The position numbers and the translations under genes were made by a program. The notes under the pieces were generated by a model. That model saw only the letters and a program-made list of their open reading frames with translations. It was not told the DNA's origin and ran no database searches. Shown here one piece after another: positions 31,729-40,046 of a stretch of DNA of 64,000 nucleotides (position 1 is the stretch's first letter; each line of letters opens with the position of its first letter). This stretch comes from Sphingobacterium oryzagri (GTDB lineage Bacteria; Bacteroidota; Bacteroidia; Sphingobacteriales; Sphingobacteriaceae), in contig NZ_CP117880.1 of assembly GCF_028736175.1 (NCBI RefSeq), forward strand, positions 1,302,001-1,366,000. Direction: 5' to 3'.

Positions 31729-32436
31729 TTATTTTGTCAAGCGTACAAAAATTTCTTCCAGCGATTGACCAGGAAACCTTGTCGCCATCGCTTCCATCGA
31801 AAAATGAGCCTTTAGTTGACCGTGGTTGAGGATAATAATTTCATCGCATATCGCCTCTACCTCTTGCATAAGATGAGTGGATAGCAAGACGGTTTTTTCA
31901 CGGCCAAGCTCTTTTATAAGCGAGCGGATCTCCATAATCTGATTGGGATCCAAGCCTGTCGTCGGTTCGTCCAGAATAAGCACTTCCGGATCATGTATTA
32001 TGCAACAGGCCAGCCCAACGCGCTGTTTATAGCCTTTGGAGAGCTGTGCTACCTTTTTGTGCTGTTCCGCTGTCAAACCGGTTTGTTGGATGACTTGATC
32101 AATCCGTGCTTTTTTATCTTTTATACGGTGCGTTTCCGCTTCAAATTCCAAAAGCTCGCGCACATACATATCTTGATACAGCGGGTTGTTTTCGGGTAGA
32201 AAACCGACTATCTTTTTTGCTTGCAAGGTATTTTCCTGAACCGATATGCCGCGAATGGCGCAGGTGCCCGATGTGCTGGGCAACAGACTTGCCAATATTT
32301 TCATCGTGGTTGATTTTCCCGCTCCGTTGGGGCCAAGGAAACCTACAATCGTATGCGCCTTTGTTTCAAAAGTTAATGCATCGAGCGCCTTTTGTTTTCC
32401 GTATACCTTCGTTAGCTGTTCTACTTTGATGGACAT
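31729..32436 (-). CDS. gldA: GldA-type ABC transporter ATP-binding protein
   Basis: About 235 residues from the ATG at 32436; the frame extends 13 codons upstream but the conserved part opens at M-S-I-K-V-E-Q-L. Walker A is G-P-N-G-A-G-K-S-T, the signature is L-S-K-G-Y-K-Q-R-V-G-L, and Walker B is V-L-I-L-D-E-P-T-T-G-L-D. It is close to GldA of the gliding machinery, although Sphingobacteriaceae often keep these genes without gliding. Its likely partner is the GldF-GldG fusion. Confidence 0.88.
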   Translation of the reverse strand: MSIKVEQLTKVYGKQKALDALTFETKAHTIVGFLGPNGAGKSTTMKILASLLPSTSGTCAIRGISVQENTLQAKKIVGFLPENNPLYQDMYVRELLEFEAETHRIKDKKARIDQVIQQTGLTAEQHKKVAQLSKGYKQRVGLACCIIHDPEVLILDEPTTGLDPNQIMEIRSLIKELGREKTVLLSTHLMQEVEAICDEIIILNHGQLKAHFSMEAMATRFPGQSLEEIFVRLTK

Positions 32437-32479
32437 AATGCTGCTGTTGCTTTTGCGATGTCGGTTTTTTTTCAACGTG

Positions 32480-33433
32480 TTAATTAATGTAAGGCGATGC
32501 CAGCTGTCGTTTATTGATGTAATACGCCAGCGATTTTGCGGCTTGCAGCGGCCTGTCCGTGCTCAATATATCTGCGCCGTTATCGATAAAACCGGCATAA
32601 GCTTGATCGCCGTTTTCTCTAGCTTGTCTGTCTAAGTTGCCCATCGTGCCCAGAATACACATAATACCGTGTTGATGCAACATATCTGTCAGCGCTTTAT
32701 CTGCCTGTGCAACGCCAATAAAAGCAACGATGCGTGTATCAGGCACGTCTCTATCATTTAGCCGAAGAAGATCATCTTTGCTTTTGATAGAAGCAGAGAT
32801 CATTAAATCTGGCGCCAGGTTATGCACCAGCGAAGCCTGATCCGCATTGTACGTGATGATGACCGAATACGCGGCTGCCTTTGCTTTTCGTACGGCGTCA
32901 ATCACCAATCGGTAAGGCACATTTCGTTTGACATCCAGCGTAAAAATTACTTTGCCCACGCCCCAGGTCAACGCCTCGTCCAGCGTAGGGATTTGGTAAT
33001 TGGTCAAGTTGCCTTCCACGTCCTTCAATTGAAAACTTTTTAATTCGGCAAGCGTGTAGCTGCCTACTTTTCCCGTGCCATTGCTGGTGCGGTCTAACGT
33101 TTCGTCGTGCATCAGTACCAGCGCAGAGTCTTTGGACAAACTGATGTCACATTCGATGATGGCGGGAGTTTTATAAGCTACACGTTGAAAAGTTTCGATC
33201 GCATTTTCTGGATAGTCTACATCAGGTCCACCGCGGTGTGCACTCACTAACGGTACTCGTTTTTCGGAGTAGGTCAAGAATTTGTACAAATCTTCCACCC
33301 CTTCAAACTTAAAAATGTGGTTATGGTTACCGATGTGCACGAGGTCAGATGCGTTGTTGCGCTCGAAACAACTGCTTAATAAAAGCAAGACTAGCGAAGT
33401 GATGATCTTAGTGCTGTGATGCATATTTTTCAA
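32480..33433 (-). CDS. glycerophosphodiester phosphodiesterase family lipoprotein
   Basis: A 317-residue exported enzyme with lipobox L-S-S-C (about residues 19-22). The GDPD catalytic pattern is present: S-A-H-R-G-G at about 64-69, E-N-A at 76-78, a conserved E-C-D, and M-H-D-E-T-L-D-R-T at about 109-117. It would split glycerophosphodiesters outside the cytoplasm. Its start overlaps aroK by 26 bases; an ATG at 33424 is an alternative. Confidence 0.88.
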   Translation of the reverse strand: MKNMHHSTKIITSLVLLLLSSCFERNNASDLVHIGNHNHIFKFEGVEDLYKFLTYSEKRVPLVSAHRGGPDVDYPENAIETFQRVAYKTPAIIECDISLSKDSALVLMHDETLDRTSNGTGKVGSYTLAELKSFQLKDVEGNLTNYQIPTLDEALTWGVGKVIFTLDVKRNVPYRLVIDAVRKAKAAAYSVIITYNADQASLVHNLAPDLMISASIKSKDDLLRLNDRDVPDTRIVAFIGVAQADKALTDMLHQHGIMCILGTMGNLDRQARENGDQAYAGFIDNGADILSTDRPLQAAKSLAYYINKRQLASPYIN

Positions 33434-33929
33434 TACTTTTCGAAAGGGTTTCTACGGATGTATTTAGTTGGTCGATATGGAACTGTGCCATGTTATAGAA
33501 CGGTTCGCGCGCGGCTAATTTTTCTTCGATAAATTGCAACAACGCATCTCCGGTTAAATTTTTCAATGCAGGTCTATTGGCTATATTCGATTGTTGTAAA
33601 CGACTGTGTAGTGCTTTAGGGCTCAATTGTAAGTAGATCGCAAGTCCATTTTCTACGATCCATTGCATATTATCAAAATAGCACGGGCTTCCGCCGCCGG
33701 TTGATACCACGACGTTTTGCTCCACTTGCTCTTTCAATACCTGGCTTTCAACTAGTCGAAAGGGCTCTTCGCCAAATTGTGCAAAATAATCGGGAATAGA
33801 CATTCCGATGCGCTCGACAATTTGCTGATCGAGGTCTACAAATTTTTTCTGCAAGTGATTGGCTAATTTGCGTCCTAAGGTTGTCTTTCCACTTCCCATA
33901 AAGCCAACCAGAAAAATAGGCTTATCCAT
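33408..33929 (-). CDS. aroK: shikimate kinase
   Basis: A 173-residue enzyme that phosphorylates shikimate on the way to chorismate. The P-loop is G-F-M-G-S-G-K-T-T (9-17). Shikimate is bound by D-L-D (33-35), R58 in E-P-F-R, and the G-G-G motif at about 79-81. R-P-A-L in the lid follows. It begins directly after the stop of the BT_3928-type gene. Confidence 0.95.
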   Translation of the reverse strand: MDKPIFLVGFMGSGKTTLGRKLANHLQKKFVDLDQQIVERIGMSIPDYFAQFGEEPFRLVESQVLKEQVEQNVVVSTGGGSPCYFDNMQWIVENGLAIYLQLSPKALHSRLQQSNIANRPALKNLTGDALLQFIEEKLAAREPFYNMAQFHIDQLNTSVETLSKSIEKYASQH

Positions 33930-35129
33930 TTATTTCGCTAAATATTCTTCCGCTAATTCCTCTTTTGAAGGAAACGTTATTTTAGACCATTTTTTTACGA
34001 CCACGCCATTTTGCAATAACAAAACACCCGGATTAGAACGTACCATACTCTTTAACGGCACGGCATCCGCATAGAAAGTCTCTAAAACTAAATCCATCTC
34101 CTCATTCAGGCTATTGGCAACCTGCGCGGAGCTCGCTGTTAGTAAAACGGCGCGCAAATTATAATCTGTCGATAGGTCTCTAACGATTGTATTGATGCGA
34201 TCAAGCGCAATAATATCGGTGGTTGATAGTTTGTCGACATAGGTGCTCACCACGACAAAATTATAGTAAGGATTAGTAATAATCTCTTGGGTAACGTCGT
34301 TGCCATCAACATCTGAAATCAGTAAATCCGGAATCGGAATTTGGTATCCCTTTTTAATCAGGCGCGAGCTTGGCTCACCAACAACCTCCCAGTTATCGTC
34401 TTCCCAAATGCCTGCCATGTATTCTTTGTCGGTTACTTTTTTGGTTTCTCCGGTTCCTTTATGCTTGATTTCGTAAACATATTCATATTCATCGCCTTGT
34501 TTTCCTTCCGGTAAAACCATCAGCTCTGGAATATTATTGCCTTCCTTGTAGGGTAAGAAATCGATAAACGGCAGGAAGTACATGGTATAAATGCCTATTC
34601 CAAACGAGATAAGCACCACTAGCGTTGCGATGGTGCTTCTGCCGGCGCCTTTTTTGATCAAAGGCTTGATCCGCAGGCGATGCTTGAATATGATCAGAAT
34701 AAATGCCAACAGGATCAGATCTTTGATAAACGATTGCCAAGGTGTAAGCGGAATAGCGTCGCCGAAGCATCCGCAAGAGGTAACAACCTCAAAAAAGGCG
34801 GAGTAAAACGTCAGGAATGTGAAAAAGATAATCAGCAGTAACAATCCCCAGGCAACATTTTTCCGATAGATGCCCAATAAGAGGAAAGCCCCTAAAATAA
34901 TTTCAAAACCGCAAATTAATACGGCGATCCATGCGGCATAGTCGTTTAGAAAATCGAGATGGAAAACGTGAAAATACTCTTGCAGCTTATATCCGAATCC
35001 CGTAGGATCGTTTGCTTTGATGAAGCCGGAAAAAATAAACAAAATTCCCACAAATAAGCGGCTAAATCCGACGATGATATCTGTAAGGTTTGTATTTTTC
35101 TTTTGGGTAGGGTTAAAGTTTGTTTCCAT
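33930..35129 (-). CDS. BT_3928-type membrane protein with DoxX/MauE-like domain
   Basis: A 399-residue protein with four N-terminal membrane segments of DoxX/MauE type (about 14-150), including the redox-looking C-G-C-F-G-D motif (about 118-123), then a fifth segment and a C-terminal thioredoxin-like domain without a CxxC. MauE-like proteins pass reducing power across the membrane, so an envelope thiol function is possible. It is packed between DUF1599 (6-base gap) and aroK (no gap), a common order in Bacteroidota. Confidence 0.82.
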   Translation of the reverse strand: METNFNPTQKKNTNLTDIIVGFSRLFVGILFIFSGFIKANDPTGFGYKLQEYFHVFHLDFLNDYAAWIAVLICGFEIILGAFLLLGIYRKNVAWGLLLLIIFFTFLTFYSAFFEVVTSCGCFGDAIPLTPWQSFIKDLILLAFILIIFKHRLRIKPLIKKGAGRSTIATLVVLISFGIGIYTMYFLPFIDFLPYKEGNNIPELMVLPEGKQGDEYEYVYEIKHKGTGETKKVTDKEYMAGIWEDDNWEVVGEPSSRLIKKGYQIPIPDLLISDVDGNDVTQEIITNPYYNFVVVSTYVDKLSTTDIIALDRINTIVRDLSTDYNLRAVLLTASSAQVANSLNEEMDLVLETFYADAVPLKSMVRSNPGVLLLQNGVVVKKWSKITFPSKEELAEEYLAK

Positions 35130-35135
35130 GTACTG

Positions 35136-35678
35136 TTATTGTTCGGCAAGTCCTAATTTTATTAATGCAAACACGGCGTAGTTAAGCATATCCTGGTAGT
35201 TGGCTTTTAAACCCTCGGAAACCAAGGTTTGACCTTGATTGTCTTCAATCTGTTTTACGCGGTGAAGCTTCATCAAAATGAGATCCGTTAAGGATGAGAT
35301 GCGCATATCGCGCCAAGCTTCACCATAGTCGTGATTCTTAGCAAACATCAAATCCCGCGTTTCGTTTACTTTTTCTGTATATTTTTGCTCAACAGCAGGT
35401 ACATCAAGATCTTCAGATGCGGAAGAAACCAACTCTAACTGCATCATCGCAATTACGCAGTAATTTACGATGGCTACATACTCGTCCAAGATACCCTCAC
35501 CAACTTTAGAAACTTTTTTTACCTCGAGCGTGCGGATGCGCTGTGCTTTGATAAACAATTGATCGGTGATAGAAGATGGGCGCATAATGCGCCAAGCGGT
35601 TCCGTAATCTTTTGTTTTCTTTAAAAATAAATCTTTACAATAGCTGATAACACTATTGTACTCGGTGGTTGTATCCAT
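35136..35678 (-). CDS. DUF1599 protein with internal duplication
   Basis: A 180-residue protein made of two similar halves. F-L-K-K-T-K-D-Y-G-T-A-W-R-I-M-R-P-S-S-I-T-D near residues 18-39 is answered by M-F-A-K-N-H-D-Y-G-E-A-W-R-D-M-R-I-S-S-L-T-D near 110-131. The helical K-x-x-D-Y-G pattern is reminiscent of MazG-like nucleotide pyrophosphatases, but this is only a resemblance. It is the first gene of the minus-strand operon with BT_3928-type, aroK and GDPD. Confidence 0.85.
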   Translation of the reverse strand: MDTTTEYNSVISYCKDLFLKKTKDYGTAWRIMRPSSITDQLFIKAQRIRTLEVKKVSKVGEGILDEYVAIVNYCVIAMMQLELVSSASEDLDVPAVEQKYTEKVNETRDLMFAKNHDYGEAWRDMRISSLTDLILMKLHRVKQIEDNQGQTLVSEGLKANYQDMLNYAVFALIKLGLAEQ

Positions 35679-35713
35679 CTTGTTGTTTGACCTTTTCTAT
35701 GTTCAGAGTTATA

Positions 35714-35721
35714 CAAATATA
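35714..35721 (-). promoter_or_regulatory. -7 promoter element for the DUF1599-aroK operon
   Basis: TATATTTG on the minus strand matches TAnnTTTG, 36 bases before the DUF1599 start. The -33 element is weak. Confidence 0.45.
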
Positions 35722-35798
35722 GGCAGAATAACTTATTTGCTTAAGTCACATTTGTGTACAATTTAAGCCGCTGCAAAAATAAATCACTAATTTTGAAG

Positions 35799-36341
35799 AT
35801 GCACATTTCTACCGTGGATAAGTTTGACAACATTGAGTACCTGGCGTCAGGAACAGCACAGCAGCAAAGGAGCTACCAAGTCTTGTGTAAAAGTCGAATT
35901 TTCGATCTGTTAAGCAAATTTGATCCGCTTCTGGTGGGCACAATACCGCTGAATATTGATGTGCCGGGTAGTGATCTGGATATTATTTGCCAAGCCGATG
36001 ATCTGGAAGATTTTCAACGACTTGTTGTTTCATCATTTTCTGCTTGCCGCATGTTTAGCACGACGAGTGTACTTATTCGTGCGGAACCAACGATTCTGGC
36101 TAATTTCTATCTAGAAGATCTTGCTATCGAATTGTTTGCACAACGTGTGCCTGTCAAAAAACAGTACGGATACCGGCATATGATGAAGGAATATGAGATT
36201 CTGACAAATAGAGGACAGGAGTTCCGCGAGAAAGTAATAGCTTTAAAGGCTAGCGGGATAAAGACGGAACCCGCCTTTGCGCAATTGTTGGATATAAAAG
36301 GAGATCCTTACGAGGAGCTGCTTGTTTACGAAGATCTATGA
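35799..36341 (+). CDS. DUF4269 protein, nucleotidyltransferase-like
   Basis: About 180 residues from the ATG at 35799; the frame extends 15 codons upstream, but family similarity opens at F-D-N-I-E-Y-L. It carries L-V-G-T-I-P-L-N-I and P-G-S-D-L-D-I-I-C, which resembles the G-S-x-x-D-x-D core of the nucleotidyltransferase fold. The reaction is not known. Its stop overlaps the start of the HipA-like kinase (ATGA), so the genes are translationally coupled. Confidence 0.8.
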   Translation: MHISTVDKFDNIEYLASGTAQQQRSYQVLCKSRIFDLLSKFDPLLVGTIPLNIDVPGSDLDIICQADDLEDFQRLVVSSFSACRMFSTTSVLIRAEPTILANFYLEDLAIELFAQRVPVKKQYGYRHMMKEYEILTNRGQEFREKVIALKASGIKTEPAFAQLLDIKGDPYEELLVYEDL

Positions 36342-37135
36342 AAATATTTAAACCGGAAATACGCGATGTAAACATCACCCGTTACATCCAGCCCTTTCGA
36401 GAAGGAGGTTCGCTTCCGGCGCTTGTTGATGCCGACGACGGATTTAGCTACGTTATTAAATTTAGGGGCGCAGGGCAAGGCCGTAAGGCACTTGTAGCTG
36501 AACTTATCGGTGGCGAATTGGCGCGATTTCTTGGACTCCGAATGCCCGAAATGGTTTTTGCGGAGCTTGATGAGTCGTTCGCACGCACCGAGCCTGATGA
36601 AGAAATACAAGATCTTCTGCGTTTTTCGGTCGGTAAAAATCTTGGCGTCCATTTTTTGAATGGTGCAATCACCTTTGATGCCAATGTCGACCGGGTTAGC
36701 GCACAGGAAGCGTCAAAAATAGTGTGGTTGGATGCGTTACTGATGAATGTCGATCGCACCGTGCGCAATACCAATATGTTGATGTGGCACAACGAGTTGT
36801 GGCTGATCGATCACGGCGCGTCGTTGTATTTTCACCACGCCTGGGATAATTGGGAAGAACAGCTGGCCAAGCCCTTTGTGCAGATAAAAGATCATGTATT
36901 GTTGAAATATGCGAGTGAGGTGGCAGAGGTTTACCAGGAGTTTAACCATCTTTTTACAGCAGATAATTTGCACAATGTGCTGGCTTTGGTGCCGGATGAG
37001 TGGCTGATTGATGAGGCGCGGACACTCTCTGCAGATGAAACACGCGCGGTATATGTGTCGTTTCTGCTAGGAAGAATAAACCATGCCAGTAATTTTATTA
37101 AACAAATACAGGATGCACGAGAAAACCGTATATGA
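36338..37135 (+). CDS. HipA-like kinase
   Basis: A 265-residue protein of the HipA-like kinase family (single-domain, without the HipA N-terminal part). Likely kinase residues are Lys41 in V-I-K-F-R-G, Glu55, Asp139 and Asn144 in N-V-D-R-T-V-R-N, and the metal Asp158 in L-I-D-H-G-A-S. The His usual in the HipA N-x-D-x-H motif is Thr here. It lies between DUF4269 and DUF3037. Classical HipA phosphorylates a tRNA synthetase; no target can be named here. Confidence 0.82.
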   Translation: MKIFKPEIRDVNITRYIQPFREGGSLPALVDADDGFSYVIKFRGAGQGRKALVAELIGGELARFLGLRMPEMVFAELDESFARTEPDEEIQDLLRFSVGKNLGVHFLNGAITFDANVDRVSAQEASKIVWLDALLMNVDRTVRNTNMLMWHNELWLIDHGASLYFHHAWDNWEEQLAKPFVQIKDHVLLKYASEVAEVYQEFNHLFTADNLHNVLALVPDEWLIDEARTLSADETRAVYVSFLLGRINHASNFIKQIQDARENRI

Positions 37136-37496
37136 GTATGCCGTCGTGCGGGTCGTACCTCGTGTAGCGCGTGAGGAGTTTGTGAATGTGGGCGTCGCAC
37201 TTTATTGCAAGAAACAACGCTACGCACAAGTGAAGATCTTCGTGGACGAAGCAAAGTGCCGTGCGCTCGATCCGGACATTGATTTGGAATTGATTTTGAA
37301 GCACCTCGACTCTTTCCAGCGCATTTGCGCGGGAGATAAGGACGCCGGAAAACTGGCTAGTTTGGAGCAAGCAGAGCGTTTCCGCTGGTTGACCGCTAAG
37401 CGAAGTACACTAATTCAATGCTCGGTGCTACATCCCGGTATGTGCGTATCAGCGGAAGAGACACTACAAGAATTATTTGATAAATTAGTTCTATAG
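37113..37496 (+). CDS. DUF3037 protein
   Basis: About 127 residues starting at ATG 37113, inside the last codons of the HipA-like gene (23-base overlap). Conserved words are Y-E-Y-A-V-V-R-V-V-P and E-E-F-V-N-V-G-V-A-L-Y-C. DUF3037 genes are often found directly behind HipA-like kinases, so it may modulate or neutralise that kinase. This is an inference from gene order. Confidence 0.85.
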   Translation: MHEKTVYEYAVVRVVPRVAREEFVNVGVALYCKKQRYAQVKIFVDEAKCRALDPDIDLELILKHLDSFQRICAGDKDAGKLASLEQAERFRWLTAKRSTLIQCSVLHPGMCVSAEETLQELFDKLVL

Positions 37497-37551
37497 AAAT
37501 AGTAGGATATTTTGAAAGGAATCTTAAATTTGACGATGTTAGTTTAGTATA

Positions 37552-38361
37552 ATGAAAGACTTTTATCTACATATCTTCCAAAAGCAACAGGAAGTGCAGG
37601 ACATGCCGAGTAATTCGCGTATCGCGGACTGGGCCATGCATCTTGTTCACCTGCTTTTTCCGGAAAAGCATGCGACTTCATTTGTCGATGCAGCAGACGT
37701 GGGCAAAGCTTTTGAAGAATCTGAAGAAGAATTGTTGGCGCTTTTGCAAAAAACAAAAGCCTGTTCACACTGCGATAACAGGTTGATTGCAAAACGTTTT
37801 TTTGAAGGTTTACCAGCCAGCTATGAAGTGATGTTGACCGATGCGCAGGCTATTATGGACGGCGATCCGGCGGCGCGTAGCTTGCGCGAAGTAATTCGCA
37901 CGTATCCCGGTTTTACCGCAATCTGCGTATATCGTATAGCACATGCGCTGTGGCTGGCGGATGTGCCGCTCATCCCGCGAATTTTGACAGAACATGCACA
38001 TTCGAAAACCGGAATCGATATTCATCCAGGTGCGCGCATCGGCCGTTATTTGTATATCGACCATGGCACAGGTTTGGTGATTGGCGAGACCTGCATCATC
38101 GGCGACCATGTGAAGCTTTATCAAGGCGTGACGCTCGGTGCGCTCAGTGTAGAAAAAAGCATGGCCAATACGCAGCGCCACCCGATTATTGAAGATTACG
38201 TGATTATTTATGCTGGAGCAACGATATTGGGCGGTAAAACGGTTATCGGTCATCATTCGGTGATCGGCGGTAATGTCTGGCTTACATCCAGCATCGATCC
38301 GTATACGACCGTTTATCATCAACCCAATTCTAAATTTATCGATTCAAAACCTATCGTCTAA
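37552..38361 (+). CDS. cysE: serine O-acetyltransferase
   Basis: A 269-residue enzyme that makes O-acetyl-L-serine for cysteine synthesis. The C-terminal left-handed beta-helix shows hexapeptide turns from about residue 155 on (G-I-D-I-H-P-G-A-R-I-G-R and D-H-G-T-G-L-V-I-G-E-T), with the catalytic Asp-His in Y-I-D-H-G. The length and N-terminal extension fit the EpsC/SAT group. Its stop codon overlaps the cysM start by one base. Confidence 0.93.
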   Translation: MKDFYLHIFQKQQEVQDMPSNSRIADWAMHLVHLLFPEKHATSFVDAADVGKAFEESEEELLALLQKTKACSHCDNRLIAKRFFEGLPASYEVMLTDAQAIMDGDPAARSLREVIRTYPGFTAICVYRIAHALWLADVPLIPRILTEHAHSKTGIDIHPGARIGRYLYIDHGTGLVIGETCIIGDHVKLYQGVTLGALSVEKSMANTQRHPIIEDYVIIYAGATILGGKTVIGHHSVIGGNVWLTSSIDPYTTVYHQPNSKFIDSKPIV

Positions 38362-39233
38362 TGGGAAGTTTAATAGATACTATTGGTAACACACCACTTG
38401 TGGAAATCCGTTCGTTTCACAGCAATCCGAAGGTGAAGATTTTTGCAAAAATGGAAGGCAACAATCCGGCAGGATCTGTAAAAGATCGTGCTGCGCTAAA
38501 CATGATCCGTTCGGCACTGGAGCGGGGTGAAATCACCAAAAATTCAAAACTGATCGAAGCTACTTCCGGAAATACCGGTATTGCGCTGGCTATGATTGCT
38601 GGCTTGTACGGTTTGGATTTAGAATTGGTGATGCCATCCACGTCTACACGCGAGCGTACACTCACGATGGAGGCTTACGGTGCGAAAGTTACCTTGTTGG
38701 AATCCATGGAAACCTGTCGCGACTATGCCGAGGAAAAAGCGGCAACCGGCGCTTATTTCATTTTGAATCAGTTTGCCAATGCAGATAATTATAAAGCGCA
38801 TATTAAAACTACAGGACCTGAAATCTGGCGGGACACCGACGGCACGATTACACATTTCGTAAGCGCTATGGGAACGACGGGCACCATTATGGGCTGTTCG
38901 ATGTTTTTAAAAGACAAAAATCCAGCGATTCAGATCATCGGCTGTCAACCCACCGAAGAGTCGTCGATACCGGGCATACGGCGCTGGCCGGAGGCTTACC
39001 TTCCGAAGATTTTTGATGCTTCACGCGTCGATCGCGTTATCGATATCGCACAAACTGACGCTACGCAACGCACGCGTGAACTCGTACAACGAGAAGGCGT
39101 ATTTGCTGGTATGAGTACCGGCGGCGCTTTTCATGCGGCACTTACTGTGGCCAATGAATTGGAAGAAGGCGTAATCGTTTTCATTGCATGTGATCGCGGC
39201 GACCGCTATTTAAGCGCTGATTTATTTGGTTAA
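38361..39233 (+). CDS. cysM: cysteine synthase B
   Basis: A 290-residue PLP enzyme that replaces the acetyl group of O-acetylserine with sulfide. The PLP Lys41 is in N-P-A-G-S-V-K-D-R-A. The substrate loop S-G-N-T-G-I-A follows at about 69-75, and the phosphate loop G-T-T-G-T is at about 173-177. The short length and lid region fit CysM better than CysK. It is directly coupled to cysE. Confidence 0.92.
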   Translation: MGSLIDTIGNTPLVEIRSFHSNPKVKIFAKMEGNNPAGSVKDRAALNMIRSALERGEITKNSKLIEATSGNTGIALAMIAGLYGLDLELVMPSTSTRERTLTMEAYGAKVTLLESMETCRDYAEEKAATGAYFILNQFANADNYKAHIKTTGPEIWRDTDGTITHFVSAMGTTGTIMGCSMFLKDKNPAIQIIGCQPTEESSIPGIRRWPEAYLPKIFDASRVDRVIDIAQTDATQRTRELVQREGVFAGMSTGGAFHAALTVANELEEGVIVFIACDRGDRYLSADLFG

Positions 39234-39253
39234 GCTGTAAACGTTGACAATAG

Positions 39254-39943
39254 TTACTTTTCTCGACTCCATATTTCGTGTATAGGCTCATTTTTTGAAC
39301 TTTGGCCACGGTGATGCCATTCCCCATTTTGCAAGCTGCCGTCAAAAGATAAATGTGCGCCAACACGATTATCGTCTCGTGAAAAGAAAAGAATATGTTC
39401 GGCGTACTTCGCGTCTTTAAACACATATTTGCCACCACCCGTGCCGTAAAAACCTTTGACGGCCGGATTGATCGCTACCCATTGAAAATAGCCATCAACT
39501 AATATTTTTATCGTTTTCCGGTCGCTTTTAGGCATGGTAGCCATTTTATCGCCTTGCTGCCTGCCGGTAATACGCCAAAGACCATCCAGCGCCTGCGCTG
39601 CCGACGTTTGCTTTTTCCATTTCTTTCCAGCCCCGTCTTGAAAGCCATTGGCCTGCAGCTTAAGGGTAATGGTTTGCTGTTGTCCAACGTTTTCCGGTTG
39701 CGCATCCTGATATTCGGTCCGTATTTGAAGCGTGTTGCCGGTTAACGTAAAAGGGCCGCCAAATGTTGAAATATACTGTTTGTCTTTGAACGTAATCTGC
39801 GAACAGTAATCGTCTACGAATAACCAAATCATTTTTTCGTCGCCTTTTTCACTGGTATAAGCACCCGCAATAGATGCAGCATTTTGCGCAAAACCGAGGC
39901 CTACAAGGCAGCTAAAGAGCAGAGATAAATAGATACTTTTCAT
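39254..39943 (-). CDS. exported protein of unknown function with two similar halves
   Basis: A 229-residue protein with a signal peptide (cleavage near residue 19, G-F-A-Q). Two lipocalin-like halves can be seen: I-A-G-A-Y-T-S-E-K-G...W-L-F-V-D-D-Y at about 25-48, and L-D-G-L-W-R-I-T-G-R...I-K-I-L-V-D-G-Y near 120-150. Each half has a Phe/Gly-rich stretch after it. I do not recognise a named family. Confidence 0.7.
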   Translation of the reverse strand: MKSIYLSLLFSCLVGLGFAQNAASIAGAYTSEKGDEKMIWLFVDDYCSQITFKDKQYISTFGGPFTLTGNTLQIRTEYQDAQPENVGQQQTITLKLQANGFQDGAGKKWKKQTSAAQALDGLWRITGRQQGDKMATMPKSDRKTIKILVDGYFQWVAINPAVKGFYGTGGGKYVFKDAKYAEHILFFSRDDNRVGAHLSFDGSLQNGEWHHRGQSSKNEPIHEIWSREK

Positions 39944-40046
39944 TGTTTATAAAGGTTGGTAAGACAATAAAAATACGAAAATATCGGTATTATGCGGCTT
40001 TATTTCTATCTTGTAGGATACATGCAAAAACAAAAAATAGTTTTCT

